A model generated the notes under the pieces. It ran no database searches. It worked only from the letters and a program-made list of their open reading frames with translations, and had not been told where the DNA came from. DNA of 21,928 nt, from IMG/VR virus record IMGVR_UViG_3300042881_000615, positions 1 through 21,928 of that record; one strand, 5' to 3'. Position 1 is the first letter of the stretch; every line of letters starts with the position of its first letter. The translations under genes were made by a program, and so were the position numbers. Below are positions 1 through 7,392 of this stretch, piece by piece. The stretch comes from a virus.

Positions 1-3000
1 GCATCAGCGCCAGCCGTCGCAGCCTTCTCGCTCGGCGATGCACCCATTGAGCTAGTCGCCTTGCTGATCCGCTCCTGTGCATCGTCAATGGCATTCTCAA
101 GGATGCCTGCCTGATTGCTCGTCAGGCGACCGCTTGAGTTCAGAGCGTCAAACTGCCCGTAGAGATCAGACAACTGATCCAATGACGTGGCGTTCTCAAC
201 CTCCTTGAGAAGGTCGGCGAACTGCTCACCCATCACACGATTAGCCTTGCCCTTGCGTGTCGTCGCGCCGACGTTTGCTTCTGCGTCCTGCGTTGCCGCA
301 CGCCGCTCGTCTGCACGACGCTGGTTCTCTACTTGCCGTTCGTCTTTCGTTGCCTGCGCGTCTTCCTTGACTCCCTTGACGCGATCCTGCCGATCCTTTT
401 CCGCTTGATCGTTTTCCTTTGCAGCCTTCGCCGTGCGTCCCTCAATGCCTGGACGCTCCTGCCGTCGCTGCTCTGCTCTCGCGGCGTTCTCGTCCCTAAT
501 CTTCTGCACTCGCTCTTTTGTGTCCTTCGCACCAGTGATGAATCCCTGCACCCGAGTCCATGCGATTTGGATGCCAGCCACGAGGTTGTCAAACGTCGCC
601 ATCACGCCGTTTGCGATGTTGTCGAAGAAGCCCATGATGAAGGCTCCCATCGTGTTAAGCAGCGCCGCCGAGTCTGTGTAAATCTTGTCCCACGCGATGT
701 AGATGCCCGAGCCGATATCCGTGAAGACGTCCTGAAACGCTGCCACCCACGGATCAACGTAGGACATCAACGCTTCGGCGCCACGCAGCCAGCCAGCGAC
801 AAGCCCAGCCCAGAGAATGTCCATCGCACCGGACAAGTCGCCGGCAGCGACTGCTTCATAGACGCCGTTGAAGGTGGCCGTGGCTGTGGCGGCGAGGTCG
901 CCCAAGACGACGATGCCGTCAGAGACGGCAGTCGAGAAACCGCCAGCGATAGCACCACCAGCCTCGGTCACGTAGCCCGCCAGCCCAGCGAAGGCACCGG
1001 CGATCTGCGGGCCGAACTGCTTGACGGCGACGCCGACGCCTACAGCGGCAGCAGACAAAAGCAGAAGCGGTGCCAGAGGTGCGAGCCACGCAGCCGCTAC
1101 CGCAGCAGCAGACGCCACAGAGCCAGCCACAGCCATTGCAGTGGCGGCGAGGTATGTGCCGATGCCAGCGACGGCAGAGCCGACGAATGCCGCCACGCCA
1201 CGAGCAGCCGAGCCGAGCCACGCCGCTGACATCGCAGCGGTTGACGCAATCGTCTTGCCGACAGCACCCGTGAGATTGGCGGCGTACTGTGCCATCCGTG
1301 CTGACGCACCCGTTGCCCACCACACGAAAGACTTGTAGGTGAGCGTCAGCCCGCCGACGATGTCGCCGACGAAGCGAGCCATGCCGGAACCAGACACGGC
1401 AAACATCGCACCACGCAGAGCACTCGACGCCATCACGACGCCGTTGAGTCCTCGAATCGTTGCAGAAAAGAATCCAGCGCCAGCAGCGATTCCGCGATTG
1501 AATCCCGTGAAGAACACCGGGAACATTGCCGCAGCAGCAGCCGAGGCGGCACCGCTCATCCGCACAAAGCCGGCTGCACTCGATGCGGCGAAGCCTGCCA
1601 ACGCCGTGGTAGACGACGCCGCAAAGCCAGCCATCGCACTGCCAGCAGTTGCAGCGAACGATAGGACGGACGCCGACGCTCCCAGCATCGACGAGCCGAT
1701 TGAGTTTGCGAGCTTAAGCGTTGCAGGCATCGCCACCAGCGCAAAGCTCTGGCCGACTTTGGAGGCTGCGCCGATCAGCATCGTCAGAGGCGACAGAGCG
1801 AACGCTGCCGCCTTGCCGATTCCAGCCAGGCCAAACGACGTCACTTGTAGCGAGATGCCAAGCCCGACCATCGCACTGCCGACCGCGACCGCAGCAACAG
1901 CGAACTTCGCAAACGCCGCGACGGCTTCCTTGTTGTCAGTCGCCAGCTTCGTCAGCCCGTCGATGAATCCCGTGATGAACGGCAACGCACCCGCGAGAGC
2001 CGGCGCCACGGCATCCGTGATGGCAATCGCCATACGCTGCATTGCCGCCAGCACGCTACCAAACGAGCCAGCCAGGCCCGACATCACCAACTTGTACTTC
2101 TCGCCCACTGGCAGGGCGGATGCCATCGCTTCACGCATCTTGGTGAATCCATCCACGCCTTCAGAGGCGAGAATCGACGCGGCGCGAATGGCATCGGCAC
2201 CGAAGATGCGGCGGAAGATGTCATCCTTCGCCGTCTGGTCAAGCCCGCCCATTGCCTGCGTGAGCGTGCCGATGATATCCACCATCGGCTTCATCTGCCC
2301 GTCAGCACCACGGAACGAGGCGACAGAAAGCCCGAGTTGGTCAAGAGCACCCACGGCATCGTCAGCCGGTGCCATCAGCCGCATCAGCATCGTCTTGACG
2401 CTGGTGCCTGCGTCACTGCCCTTCACGCCGTTATTGGCGAGGATCGCCAGCGTGGCAGACAAGTCCTCAATGCTCTGCCCCGCTAGGCCGGCGACGGCAG
2501 ACGACATCGAGAACGCTTCCGACATCTGAGCGATTGAGGTGCTCGACGCATCCGCAGCAGAGGACAACGCATTGGCGGCGACGTCGGATGACACCTTGAA
2601 CACGTTCATGGCGTCCGACATCACCACAGCCGCCTGGGCAACGTCCATCTCGCCAACCTTGGCGAACTCCAACGCCGTCTTGCCGGCACCGCCAAGGACA
2701 GCATCAAGCGACATGCCAGCCTTCAGCAGTTCAAGCATGCCTTGAGCAGCCTCGGTCGGCCCGACGCCGAGAGCCTGCGACATCGCCATAGACGATGCTT
2801 TGATCTGGTCAATCTGCGCCGACGTCGCACCAGTGCTCGCCCGAATGTTGAGCAGCGTGGATTCAAACGCTGCACCCTGACGCACGGCAGCGGCGATAGG
2901 TGCCGCCATGCCAATGCCAGCAGCAGCAAGCTTGCCGCCGCCAGACGCAAGCGAGCGGCCCATATTGCCGAGAGACTTATTGACCTTGGTCAGTGCCGAG

Positions 3001-3068
3001 AAAAACTTCCTCGGATCGGCACCGATCTCGACAAATACGCCACCGGCTCTGACTGCTCCAGCACTCAT
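1..3068 (-). CDS. Tail tape measure protein (N-terminal part, runs off left edge)
   Basis: Sets tail length and threads the tail tube; the chaperone products coat it during assembly. The frame is open from the ATG at 3068 to base 1, so about 1022 codons are visible and the C-terminus is missing. Residues from about 65 to 330 resemble the TP901-type tape measure core: an AFESTLLNIRASTGAT stretch, then Ala/Met-rich helices. Long Ala/Gly-rich hydrophobic helices follow, including a membrane-like segment near residues 643-683 (bases about 1020-1140) with the run PLAPLLLLS. A highly charged Lys/Arg/Glu/Gln helix, probably coiled coil, lies near residues 850-945. The ATG overlaps the stop of the frameshifted chaperone (ATGA) and has only a weak Shine-Dalgarno, which suggests translational coupling. 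The long plus-strand ORFs here are shadows of this Ala-rich gene. Confidence 0.93.
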   Translation of the reverse strand, partial: MSAGAVRAGGVFVEIGADPRKFFSALTKVNKSLGNMGRSLASGGGKLAAAGIGMAAPIAAAVRQGAAFESTLLNIRASTGATSAQIDQIKASSMAMSQALGVGPTEAAQGMLELLKAGMSLDAVLGGAGKTALEFAKVGEMDVAQAAVVMSDAMNVFKVSSDVAANALSSAADASSTSIAQMSEAFSMSSAVAGLAGQSIEDLSATLAILANNGVKGSDAGTSVKTMLMRLMAPADDAVGALDQLGLSVASFRGADGQMKPMVDIIGTLTQAMGGLDQTAKDDIFRRIFGADAIRAASILASEGVDGFTKMREAMASALPVGEKYKLVMSGLAGSFGSVLAAMQRMAIAITDAVAPALAGALPFITGFIDGLTKLATDNKEAVAAFAKFAVAAVAVGSAMVGLGISLQVTSFGLAGIGKAAAFALSPLTMLIGAASKVGQSFALVAMPATLKLANSIGSSMLGASASVLSFAATAGSAMAGFAASSTTALAGFAASSAAGFVRMSGAASAAAAAMFPVFFTGFNRGIAAGAGFFSATIRGLNGVVMASSALRGAMFAVSGSGMARFVGDIVGGLTLTYKSFVWWATGASARMAQYAANLTGAVGKTIASTAAMSAAWLGSAARGVAAFVGSAVAGIGTYLAATAMAVAGSVASAAAVAAAWLAPLAPLLLLSAAAVGVGVAVKQFGPQIAGAFAGLAGYVTEAGGAIAGGFSTAVSDGIVVLGDLAATATATFNGVYEAVAAGDLSGAMDILWAGLVAGWLRGAEALMSYVDPWVAAFQDVFTDIGSGIYIAWDKIYTDSAALLNTMGAFIMGFFDNIANGVMATFDNLVAGIQIAWTRVQGFITGAKDTKERVQKIRDENAARAEQRRQERPGIEGRTAKAAKENDQAEKDRQDRVKGVKEDAQATKDERQVENQRRADERRAATQDAEANVGATTRKGKANRVMGEQFADLLKEVENATSLDQLSDLYGQFDALNSSGRLTSNQAGILENAIDDAQERISKATSSMGASPSEKAATAGAD

Positions 3069-3804
3069 ACGTGTTTCTGCCAGTCTTTGCCAAAGAGGCG
3101 TTTTAGGTCATCAGGCGTCGCCTGTCTCGGCTTCGGTTTCTTTGCGTAAGGATTCAGCTTGCGTGGGTCTGCCTTCGGCGAGTTCTTGTCCCGGTTGATG
3201 TTTGCCTGCTGTGCCAGCAGGTTTGCCGTGTGCCACCAATCGTGCTCTAGGCGGCTGTCACGAGCGGCGAAGAGTTGTCTGACGGTCCACTTGCCGGGAT
3301 AGACTCCGAGGATTCCTGCGGCTTCCCAGATGGCGTCCCAGACGCTCCTGCGAGGCTCTCCACCGTCGCCTTCTCCAGACCCGCCTCCGCTCTGCCGAGC
3401 ATCTCGTTTGCCACTTCGTCCATCTTGGACGCGAGAAGACCGATCATCTTGCGGAGGCGCTGCGGGAAAAAATCGACAAGTTCCTGCTCTAGCGCTTTCG
3501 TCGCAGCGTCCAGAGAATCGCCACGCAGACCGTCAAGGAAGTCTTCTCGCGACAGTCCCTTAGTCTCGACTTGCTTGGTCAGCAGTGCGTAGAGGATCTC
3601 GCCAATCTTGGCGTACTGGCTACGCAGCACTTGGAACGTCTGCGAGATGTTCGCAGCGTCCACCACGTCAAACGGCACAGCCTTACGCTCGCCGCTTTCC
3701 TCGTCCACGACATCGACCGTGACGTTGTCGCGGACACGCAGCGCAGACGCGACGGTCAACGCCACCTGCCACGGCCTGCCCTGGTCGTCTCGAAACTCAC
3801 GCAT
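3065..3804 (-). CDS. Tail assembly chaperone, -1 frameshift fusion product (GT-type, 246 aa)
   Basis: Predicted long product of the chaperone gene. Ribosomes decode residues 1-113 in frame 0, slip back one base on T TTT TTC (3472-3466) and continue in the -1 frame to a TGA at 3067-3065, adding 133 residues. The -1 frame has no stop across this stretch. It reads as a Pro/Gly/Asp-rich linker (SGGGSGEGDGGE) and then a compact domain with WDAIWEAAGILGVYPGKW, a WWHTANLLAQQANINRD helix and a C-terminal DDLKRLFGKDW. This resembles the T-type domains of phage tail chaperones, which bind tube protein while the G part binds the tape measure. Its stop overlaps the tape measure ATG. I read this frame by hand; it has no obvious start of its own. 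A separately initiated gene is the alternative. Confidence 0.82.
3247..3804 (-). CDS. Tail assembly chaperone, frame-0 product (G-type, 185 aa)
   Basis: Short form of the tail chaperone, placed where siphoviruses keep it, between tube protein and tape measure. The N-terminal half is a small beta-rich domain (residues 1-50, WQVALTVASALRVRDNVTVD) followed by helices (QVLRSQYAKIGEILYALLTKQ; SREDFLDGLRGDSLDAATKALEQELVDFF). After residue 113 the frame-0 tail turns into a low-complexity Ser/Pro/Gly end (ESSESIPASGPSDNSSP), as expected for sequence under less constraint where the -1 frame carries the real domain. The ATG follows the upstream stop by 2 bases with a GAGGGAGTAGGC purine-rich leader. 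The family assignment rests on position, size and the frameshift arrangement rather than strong sequence identity. Confidence 0.85.
   Translation of the reverse strand: MREFRDDQGRPWQVALTVASALRVRDNVTVDVVDEESGERKAVPFDVVDAANISQTFQVLRSQYAKIGEILYALLTKQVETKGLSREDFLDGLRGDSLDAATKALEQELVDFFPQRLRKMIGLLASKMDEVANEMLGRAEAGLEKATVESLAGASGTPSGKPQESSESIPASGPSDNSSPLVTAA
3466..3472 (-). promoter_or_regulatory. Programmed -1 ribosomal frameshift site T TTT TTC
   Basis: On the minus strand the chaperone gene reads GAT TTT TTC CCG in frame 0, giving a perfect X XXY YYZ heptamer T TTT TTC at Asp111-Phe112-Phe113. Both tRNAs can re-pair after a one-base backward slip. The -1 frame is open from here to 3065 and encodes a folded-looking domain. 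Downstream sequence is GC-rich and could form a stimulatory structure, but I did not identify a specific stem or pseudoknot. Confidence 0.82.
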
Positions 3805-3806
3805 GC

Positions 3807-4172
3807 CTACTCCCTCGCTAGCCTCGGGTCGGTCATCTTGCCTTCTAGAACAAACGACGCGATGCCGTCGATTGGGTCTGTCTCACTGATGCCTGTCATC
3901 ACGGCGAGGAACGAAAAACCAGCGGCACCGCCTGACACAGTGAACGTCCCGCCCGAGTGCATCTTCTGAAACGCCGTGCCGAGGCCAGCGACGTCGTTCA
4001 GTTCCACGCTCACCGTGCAGTCGTAGCCTGTGTTGTAGGTTGCCGCGTAGCGACTGCCGTACGGGTTGACGTCAATCGTGCGGGCCGACTCTGTCAGCGT
4101 GACGTTTCGGGCGCTGGCGATAAATCCGCCATCGAGAACGATGGAACAGTCTTTCCCCAGCGTGATCGCCAC
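3807..4172 (-). CDS. Tail tube-like protein, third paralogue (121 aa)
   Basis: A compact beta-rich protein that I read as one of three tandem tail-tube paralogues. It opens with MAITLGKD and shows an ESARTIDV segment, a SVELND strand, a GGTFTVSGG turn and a closing DGIASFVLEG strand. The same landmarks appear in the same order in the two genes upstream. The start is GTG at 4172, overlapping the previous stop as TAGTG and preceded by AAGGAG with 7-base spacing, the strongest ribosome site of the three. This copy sits directly before the chaperone, where the main tube protein often lies, so it could be the dominant tube subunit, but the sequence does not decide that. Tube fold is inferred from size, position and pattern. 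Confidence 0.72.
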   Translation of the reverse strand: MAITLGKDCSIVLDGGFIASARNVTLTESARTIDVNPYGSRYAATYNTGYDCTVSVELNDVAGLGTAFQKMHSGGTFTVSGGAAGFSFLAVMTGISETDPIDGIASFVLEGKMTDPRLARE

Positions 4173-4492
4173 TAGAACTCCTTGGCTGTCACGTTGTAGG
4201 TGACGGCACCGTCAACGCCGATGTTCTCCGACACGCTCATGATCGAAAACGAGCCAGCGGTGCCGGCTGCGGTCAGCGAGGTGATGAGTCCATCGGGATC
4301 GTGGCACTCGATTTCCCACGTCTTCGTAACGAAGCCAGCACGACTGACCCGGCGGCCAGGAGCACCGGCAGAGCCGCCGACGTTGGCACGGTTCGAGATG
4401 TCAATCGTTTCGCATTCCTCGGTGAAGCTCGCCGAGATAATGCCTTCGCCGAACGGAGGAGCGGATGCGTCTTTGCCAAGCGAAATAGCCAT
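4172..4492 (-). CDS. Tail tube-like protein, second paralogue (106 aa)
   Basis: The second of three tandem small tube-like proteins. It starts MAISLGKDASAPPF, shows an EECETIDISN segment where its neighbours have ESARTIDV and SASDVDV, a TWEIECHDPDG strand matching the ELEC and VELND strands, and ends DGAVTYNVTAKEF. It has lost the clear GTFT(I/V)SG turn of the other two and carries a Gly/Ala insertion near residues 38-47, so it is the most divergent copy. The ATG at 4492 has AGGAA about 10 bases upstream, weaker than for its downstream neighbour. It could instead be a specialised tail-tip or tail-end ring, but the shared ends favour common descent with both neighbours. Confidence 0.65.
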   Translation of the reverse strand: MAISLGKDASAPPFGEGIISASFTEECETIDISNRANVGGSAGAPGRRVSRAGFVTKTWEIECHDPDGLITSLTAAGTAGSFSIMSVSENIGVDGAVTYNVTAKEF

Positions 4493-4518
4493 GTGTGATT
4501 GTTCCTATGCGTGAGTGG

Positions 4519-4851
4519 TTAGGCGCTGACAGTGCGAGAGCCGCTGACGGTGAAAGTTTCAATGCCGTCGAGCGGCTGAGACTTGGCAATGTTCGTGCAG
4601 ATGTAAGTCGCGTTGCCGGTCTGCGTGCCGCTGATGGTGAACGTCCCGCCGATGCTGACGCCGGGAGCGTCCACGCACTCAAGCTCAATCGTCTGCTCGA
4701 TGAGAGCCTTGCGGAACTTGCGGGAAGTGTCACCGAACTTCGTGACGTCAACGTCTGACGCCGAGTTGGTGACGGTGCATGACCGAGCGTTCGCGACGCC
4801 CGTGATAGTCACGTCTTTGCCGAGCGTGATCTCAACTGAGCCAATTGGCAT
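4519..4851 (-). CDS. Tail tube-like protein, first paralogue (110 aa)
   Basis: First of the three tandem tube-like proteins. VEITLGKD sits at residues 6-13, so it has a 5-residue N-terminal extension compared with the other two copies. A SASDVDVTKFG segment, an IELECVD strand, GGTFTISG and a closing DGIETFTVSG follow, matching the third paralogue most closely. The ATG at 4851 is preceded by AGAGGG with about 8-base spacing. It opens the tube block after a 91-base gap that carries a repeated 19-base element just behind the preceding stop. Assignment to the tail tube is inferred from order (after tail terminator and gp10-like genes, before chaperone and tape measure) and the compact beta pattern. 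Confidence 0.68.
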   Translation of the reverse strand: MPIGSVEITLGKDVTITGVANARSCTVTNSASDVDVTKFGDTSRKFRKALIEQTIELECVDAPGVSIGGTFTISGTQTGNATYICTNIAKSQPLDGIETFTVSGSRTVSA

Positions 4852-4921
4852 TTGGTGCCCTCTCGTGTGCGAGTGCCAGCGGTGCGGCTGGTTCGCTCAC
4901 GGTATGGGCAGCAGGGCGGAA

Positions 4922-4940
4922 TCTAGACCGGGTATGCCGT
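4922..4940 (-). other. Repeated intergenic 19-base element, copy B
   Basis: The minus strand reads ACGGCATACCCGGTCTAGA here, starting 2 bases after the TAG of the gp10-like gene. A second copy differing at two positions lies at 19377-19359, also immediately behind a stop codon and on the same strand. Position in two of the few non-coding gaps suggests a functional site (late promoter part, RNA processing site or protein operator), but the function is unknown. Confidence 0.45.
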
Positions 4941-4942
4941 GG

Positions 4943-5758
4943 CTAGTTTCTCGCCAGCATGTTTCGCCACTTCTCGTTAGCCTTCGCCACGGCGGCGTCA
5001 ACTCGCTTTGAGCCAGCCATAAACGGGCGGGCTGGGTAGCGAGCCATGCGGGTGATGCTCGTCTTCTCCCAGTTGCGGCTGTAGCGGAAGCCGCCCTTGT
5101 CGATGACCCACTGAAGGGCACCGTATTCGTACTGGTTCCTCTGCGGCAGTGCGTTCGTAAACCGCCCCTTCTCGTCTCGCCCTTGGCGACCATTGCCACG
5201 CTTCCGCAGGTACGCATTGCGTGCAGCCCCGACGCCGATACGCCACGCCGTCTGCTTCACCGTGCCGCCCATCTGGTGCAGCTGTGCCAGCCACGGCTTC
5301 GTCTTGTACGTGCCGATCACAGCCGTTCCACGGGCGGCATCGTAGACATCAATGATGTCATAGTAGAACCACTTCTTAGGTGCCCACGACTTAATCGGCT
5401 GGCCTGCGGCCCGAGGCGTGCCAGACCCGTACGCCGTGATGTCGAGGTACAGACCACCGACGAACTCCACTGGCTTGCCGCGACCCGCCCGTCGCTTCGC
5501 TGCGCCGCTGATCTTGCCCATTCCTCGACCGATCCCAGCCTTGGCAGCGTTCTTGATGTTGAGCCCAAGGTTTGACAACACCTTGGCATTCATCTTGCCG
5601 ATCATCCGAGCGACCTTCGGCTTGTCGAAGAAGTTGCCTCGGAGCGACGCCCGCAGCTTGAGCCGACCGAGCGTGTCGGCAGACATCTCGCGGCGATTGC
5701 CGCCGATCATGCCGGGACGGATAAACGCCCGGCTCATGCCAGAAAGCATCGACGGCAT
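4943..5758 (-). CDS. gp10-like tail completion / minor tail protein (271 aa)
   Basis: A very basic protein likely to act at the head-tail joint or in tail completion, in the HK97 gp10 and minor tail protein Z type group. The best family sign is the C-terminal YPARPFMAGSKRVDAAVAKANEKW (residues 241-264): these proteins typically end with a His/Tyr-Pro-x-Arg-Pro-Phe motif and an amphipathic helix. The N-terminal 100 residues are rich in Arg, Lys and Gly, and a beta-rich middle (WFYYDIIDVYDAARGTAVIG) follows. It is longer than the usual 120-200 residues, with extra basic sequence in the N-terminal half. The ATG has an excellent ribosome site, TAGGAGG 5 bases upstream, made partly from the stop codon of the tail terminator. 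Its place between terminator and tube genes fits. Confidence 0.72.
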   Translation of the reverse strand: MPSMLSGMSRAFIRPGMIGGNRREMSADTLGRLKLRASLRGNFFDKPKVARMIGKMNAKVLSNLGLNIKNAAKAGIGRGMGKISGAAKRRAGRGKPVEFVGGLYLDITAYGSGTPRAAGQPIKSWAPKKWFYYDIIDVYDAARGTAVIGTYKTKPWLAQLHQMGGTVKQTAWRIGVGAARNAYLRKRGNGRQGRDEKGRFTNALPQRNQYEYGALQWVIDKGGFRYSRNWEKTSITRMARYPARPFMAGSKRVDAAVAKANEKWRNMLARN

Positions 5759-5763
5759 AGCAG

Positions 5764-5770
5764 CCTCCTA
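5764..5770 (-). promoter_or_regulatory. Strong ribosome binding site that uses the upstream stop codon
   Basis: Minus-strand TAGGAGG: the first three bases are the TAG stop of the tail terminator gene, and the whole is a near-consensus Shine-Dalgarno 5 bases before the ATG at 5758. It fixes the start of the gp10-like gene. The same trick is seen at 7395-7390 (TAGGAG before the ATG at 7384). Confidence 0.8.
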
Positions 5771-6229
5771 GACAGTCGGCAGCACGTTCGTCTCGAACAC
5801 TCGATACGTCGCCGTGATCACGGCACGCCAGACGTTTCGCTCCGTCAGTGCATCGTCAGGATTCAAGTCGATGCTGACCGTCTGCGGGCTGGTAACGCCA
5901 GCCGGCCACGTTACCGCTTGCCCGAACGAGTGGGCGCGCACGTAGAGCATGACGCTGTCAGCCAGGTCAAGCATGCCATCCACTTCAGCGTCAGTCGTGA
6001 CGTGACGCCCGACGAAGACTGTGACGGTGTAGTCTACTTGCATCACTTGGCGGCTGATGCGTGACACGTCAGCATTGCCGGGAACGACGAACACGCGAGG
6101 CACGCTCATGGCGTCTACGTCAATGTTTGCCCAGTTGCGACGCTCGACGGTGGTTGACGGAATCTCCCACGTCACGGAATCTAAGCCCGTGGCGAGGCTG
6201 TCGGCGATAGTGCGAAGGACGCTGCTCAT
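5768..6229 (-). CDS. Tail terminator-like protein (153 aa)
   Basis: Probably the protein that caps the finished tail tube and joins it to the neck (gpU-like or HK97 gp10-neighbour type). It has an N-terminal helix (SSVLRTIADSLATGL), alternating strands (PRVFVVPG; QVDYTVTVFVGRHV), a central helix (AEVDGMLDLADSVMLYVRA), a loop with WPAGVTSP and two C-terminal strands (TVSIDLNP; WRAVITATYRVFET), the usual arrangement for terminator proteins of about 130-160 residues. It follows the small membrane-type ORF by one base (TGAGATG) and has GGAGTGGTGAG upstream. Assignment is by fold pattern and gene order; identity to a named family is not visible by eye. Confidence 0.68.
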   Translation of the reverse strand: MSSVLRTIADSLATGLDSVTWEIPSTTVERRNWANIDVDAMSVPRVFVVPGNADVSRISRQVMQVDYTVTVFVGRHVTTDAEVDGMLDLADSVMLYVRAHSFGQAVTWPAGVTSPQTVSIDLNPDDALTERNVWRAVITATYRVFETNVLPTV

Positions 6230-6230
6230 C

Positions 6231-6356
6231 TCACCACTCCACTGCTAGTGTTCGCTGGACAGCCCATCGCATGAACGCCGCCGTAGTGCGTGCCGCCATC
6301 ACGCCCGCTGCAAGCGAGAACGTGATGAGAGCAGCGAGGAAGATGGAGTCTCTCAC
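6231..6356 (-). CDS. Small membrane-type protein (41 aa), function unknown
   Basis: Short gene read by hand in the gap between the LamG-like fibre gene and the tail terminator. GTG at 6356-6354 overlaps the TAG of the upstream gene (TAGTG), an AGGAA lies 7 bases before the start, and its TGA is one base before the next ATG. It encodes RDSIFLAALITFSLAAGVMA then ARTTAAFMRW and an AVQRTLAVEW end: one hydrophobic helix of about 17-19 residues followed by a basic C-terminal part, without a lipobox. Tight coupling on both sides argues that it is translated. It could be a small holin or inner-membrane protein, or a virion peptide; no family is recognisable. Confidence 0.6.
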   Translation of the reverse strand: MRDSIFLAALITFSLAAGVMAARTTAAFMRWAVQRTLAVEW

Positions 6357-7384
6357 TAGACGTTCCTGCTGAGAGTTGTCTGGAACGCCTGCACGGCGGA
6401 ATTGACGGCAGTTACTTCCGAGCCAGACAGAGATTCCGACAGGAACACAAATGACTGCTCGCGGTTTGAGTGCAAGCTTGGGCCATCGGTATGGTTCTGT
6501 GCGCCTATGTAGAGCGGGCGGTTTGGTAGGTCGGTGGTGATGTCCGACGATGCCCCGGACGCCACTGAATTGCCGTTTCGGTAGACCGTCATCAGCGAAG
6601 TGCTTGTCCGCGAGACGACATGGAACCCAGTCACACTACCGACGGTCGACGTGGCAACTGTTACGCGATTCCGCCAGTCGTAGTACGAATTGCCGTCGGT
6701 TGATCCAATATGCTGGAGAAATCGGTTGCTCGTTGGGTCGGAGAAAAACTGAGCACCCATGTCCACTCGATACCCAGTCGAAGATGCTGGGTTTGTGCGC
6801 AGATACAGGCCGTATGCGCCTGTGTAGTCGCTAAAAAACGTGGATGGCACGGCGAACGTATTGGCATATGCCGTGCTGCCATCTGGAGTGGCCCCCGTTG
6901 CGGAGTGCGTCCAGTTGCCTGAAAACGCCAGTCGATAGGCGGCGTCCAAGTCTCGCGGGTCTTTGAGGTTCCATTTGTGAGTCGATGCCGTGCCGCCGAT
7001 GAACGGGTACATCGCGCGCATTTTTGACCAGACGCCCGCGCTCTTCAGCGATCCGACGAGCGTCCCTATAGCAGATGACTGTGTTGCGTCCGTGATGCCC
7101 GCCGCTGTCAGGAACGCAGTGGCGTCAGAGTCCCACGTACTCAACGCTGTACGTACCCACGTATTCGTAGCCGTCGCAACGTAGAAAAACCCGTTGCCGC
7201 CGTCATACGCTATCTGCCCCGCCGTCCCGCTCGCCGTCGCGGACGCTGGCACGCTTGACCACGTCAGGCCGCCGCCGCCGCTCGCCGCGACGAGTTCCCA
7301 CGCATAGCCCGTCCACGAGTAGGTGCGACCGTTCTGCGTCGACTGCTGCCCGACGGTTGGCGATGATGGGAAAGAGAGTGGCAT
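6356..7384 (-). CDS. Fibre or appendage protein with LamG-like C-terminal domain (342 aa)
   Basis: The last gene of the fibre cassette. Residues 1-35 hold a Trp/Tyr-rich adaptor (FPSSPTVGQQSTQNGRTYSW). Residues 39-84 carry a module (GLTWSS, then AGQIAYDG, FFYVA and a closing LSTW) that also occurs in the 1178-residue fibre. A helical linker follows, then from about residue 118 a concanavalin/LamG-like beta sandwich (WSKMRAMYPFIGG, HKWNLKDPRDLDAAYRL, GAYGLYLRTN, RPLYIGAQNH, SFVFLSESLSG). LamG-like folds often bind sugars, so this may be a receptor-binding or surface-adhesion tip; that role is inferred. The ATG has TAGGAG upstream, formed with the preceding stop codon. No enzymatic motif is visible. 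Confidence 0.72.
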   Translation of the reverse strand: MPLSFPSSPTVGQQSTQNGRTYSWTGYAWELVAASGGGGLTWSSVPASATASGTAGQIAYDGGNGFFYVATATNTWVRTALSTWDSDATAFLTAAGITDATQSSAIGTLVGSLKSAGVWSKMRAMYPFIGGTASTHKWNLKDPRDLDAAYRLAFSGNWTHSATGATPDGSTAYANTFAVPSTFFSDYTGAYGLYLRTNPASSTGYRVDMGAQFFSDPTSNRFLQHIGSTDGNSYYDWRNRVTVATSTVGSVTGFHVVSRTSTSLMTVYRNGNSVASGASSDITTDLPNRPLYIGAQNHTDGPSLHSNREQSFVFLSESLSGSEVTAVNSAVQAFQTTLSRNV

Positions 7385-7392
7385 GGTGACTC

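Noticed and set aside
333-1229. 298-codon plus-strand open frame
   Set aside because: Opposite the tape measure frame, which is continuous here and encodes plausible helices; the plus-strand translation is Arg/Cys/His-rich and patternless.
1339-2529. 396-codon plus-strand open frame
   Set aside because: It lies opposite the Ala-rich tape measure gene, has Ala/Pro/Ser-rich low-complexity translation and no family pattern; a shadow of GC-rich coding sequence.
4852-4942. Short ORF in the gap before the tube genes
   Set aside because: Only about 24 codons from a GTG without a ribosome site or domain; overlaps the start of the next gene.
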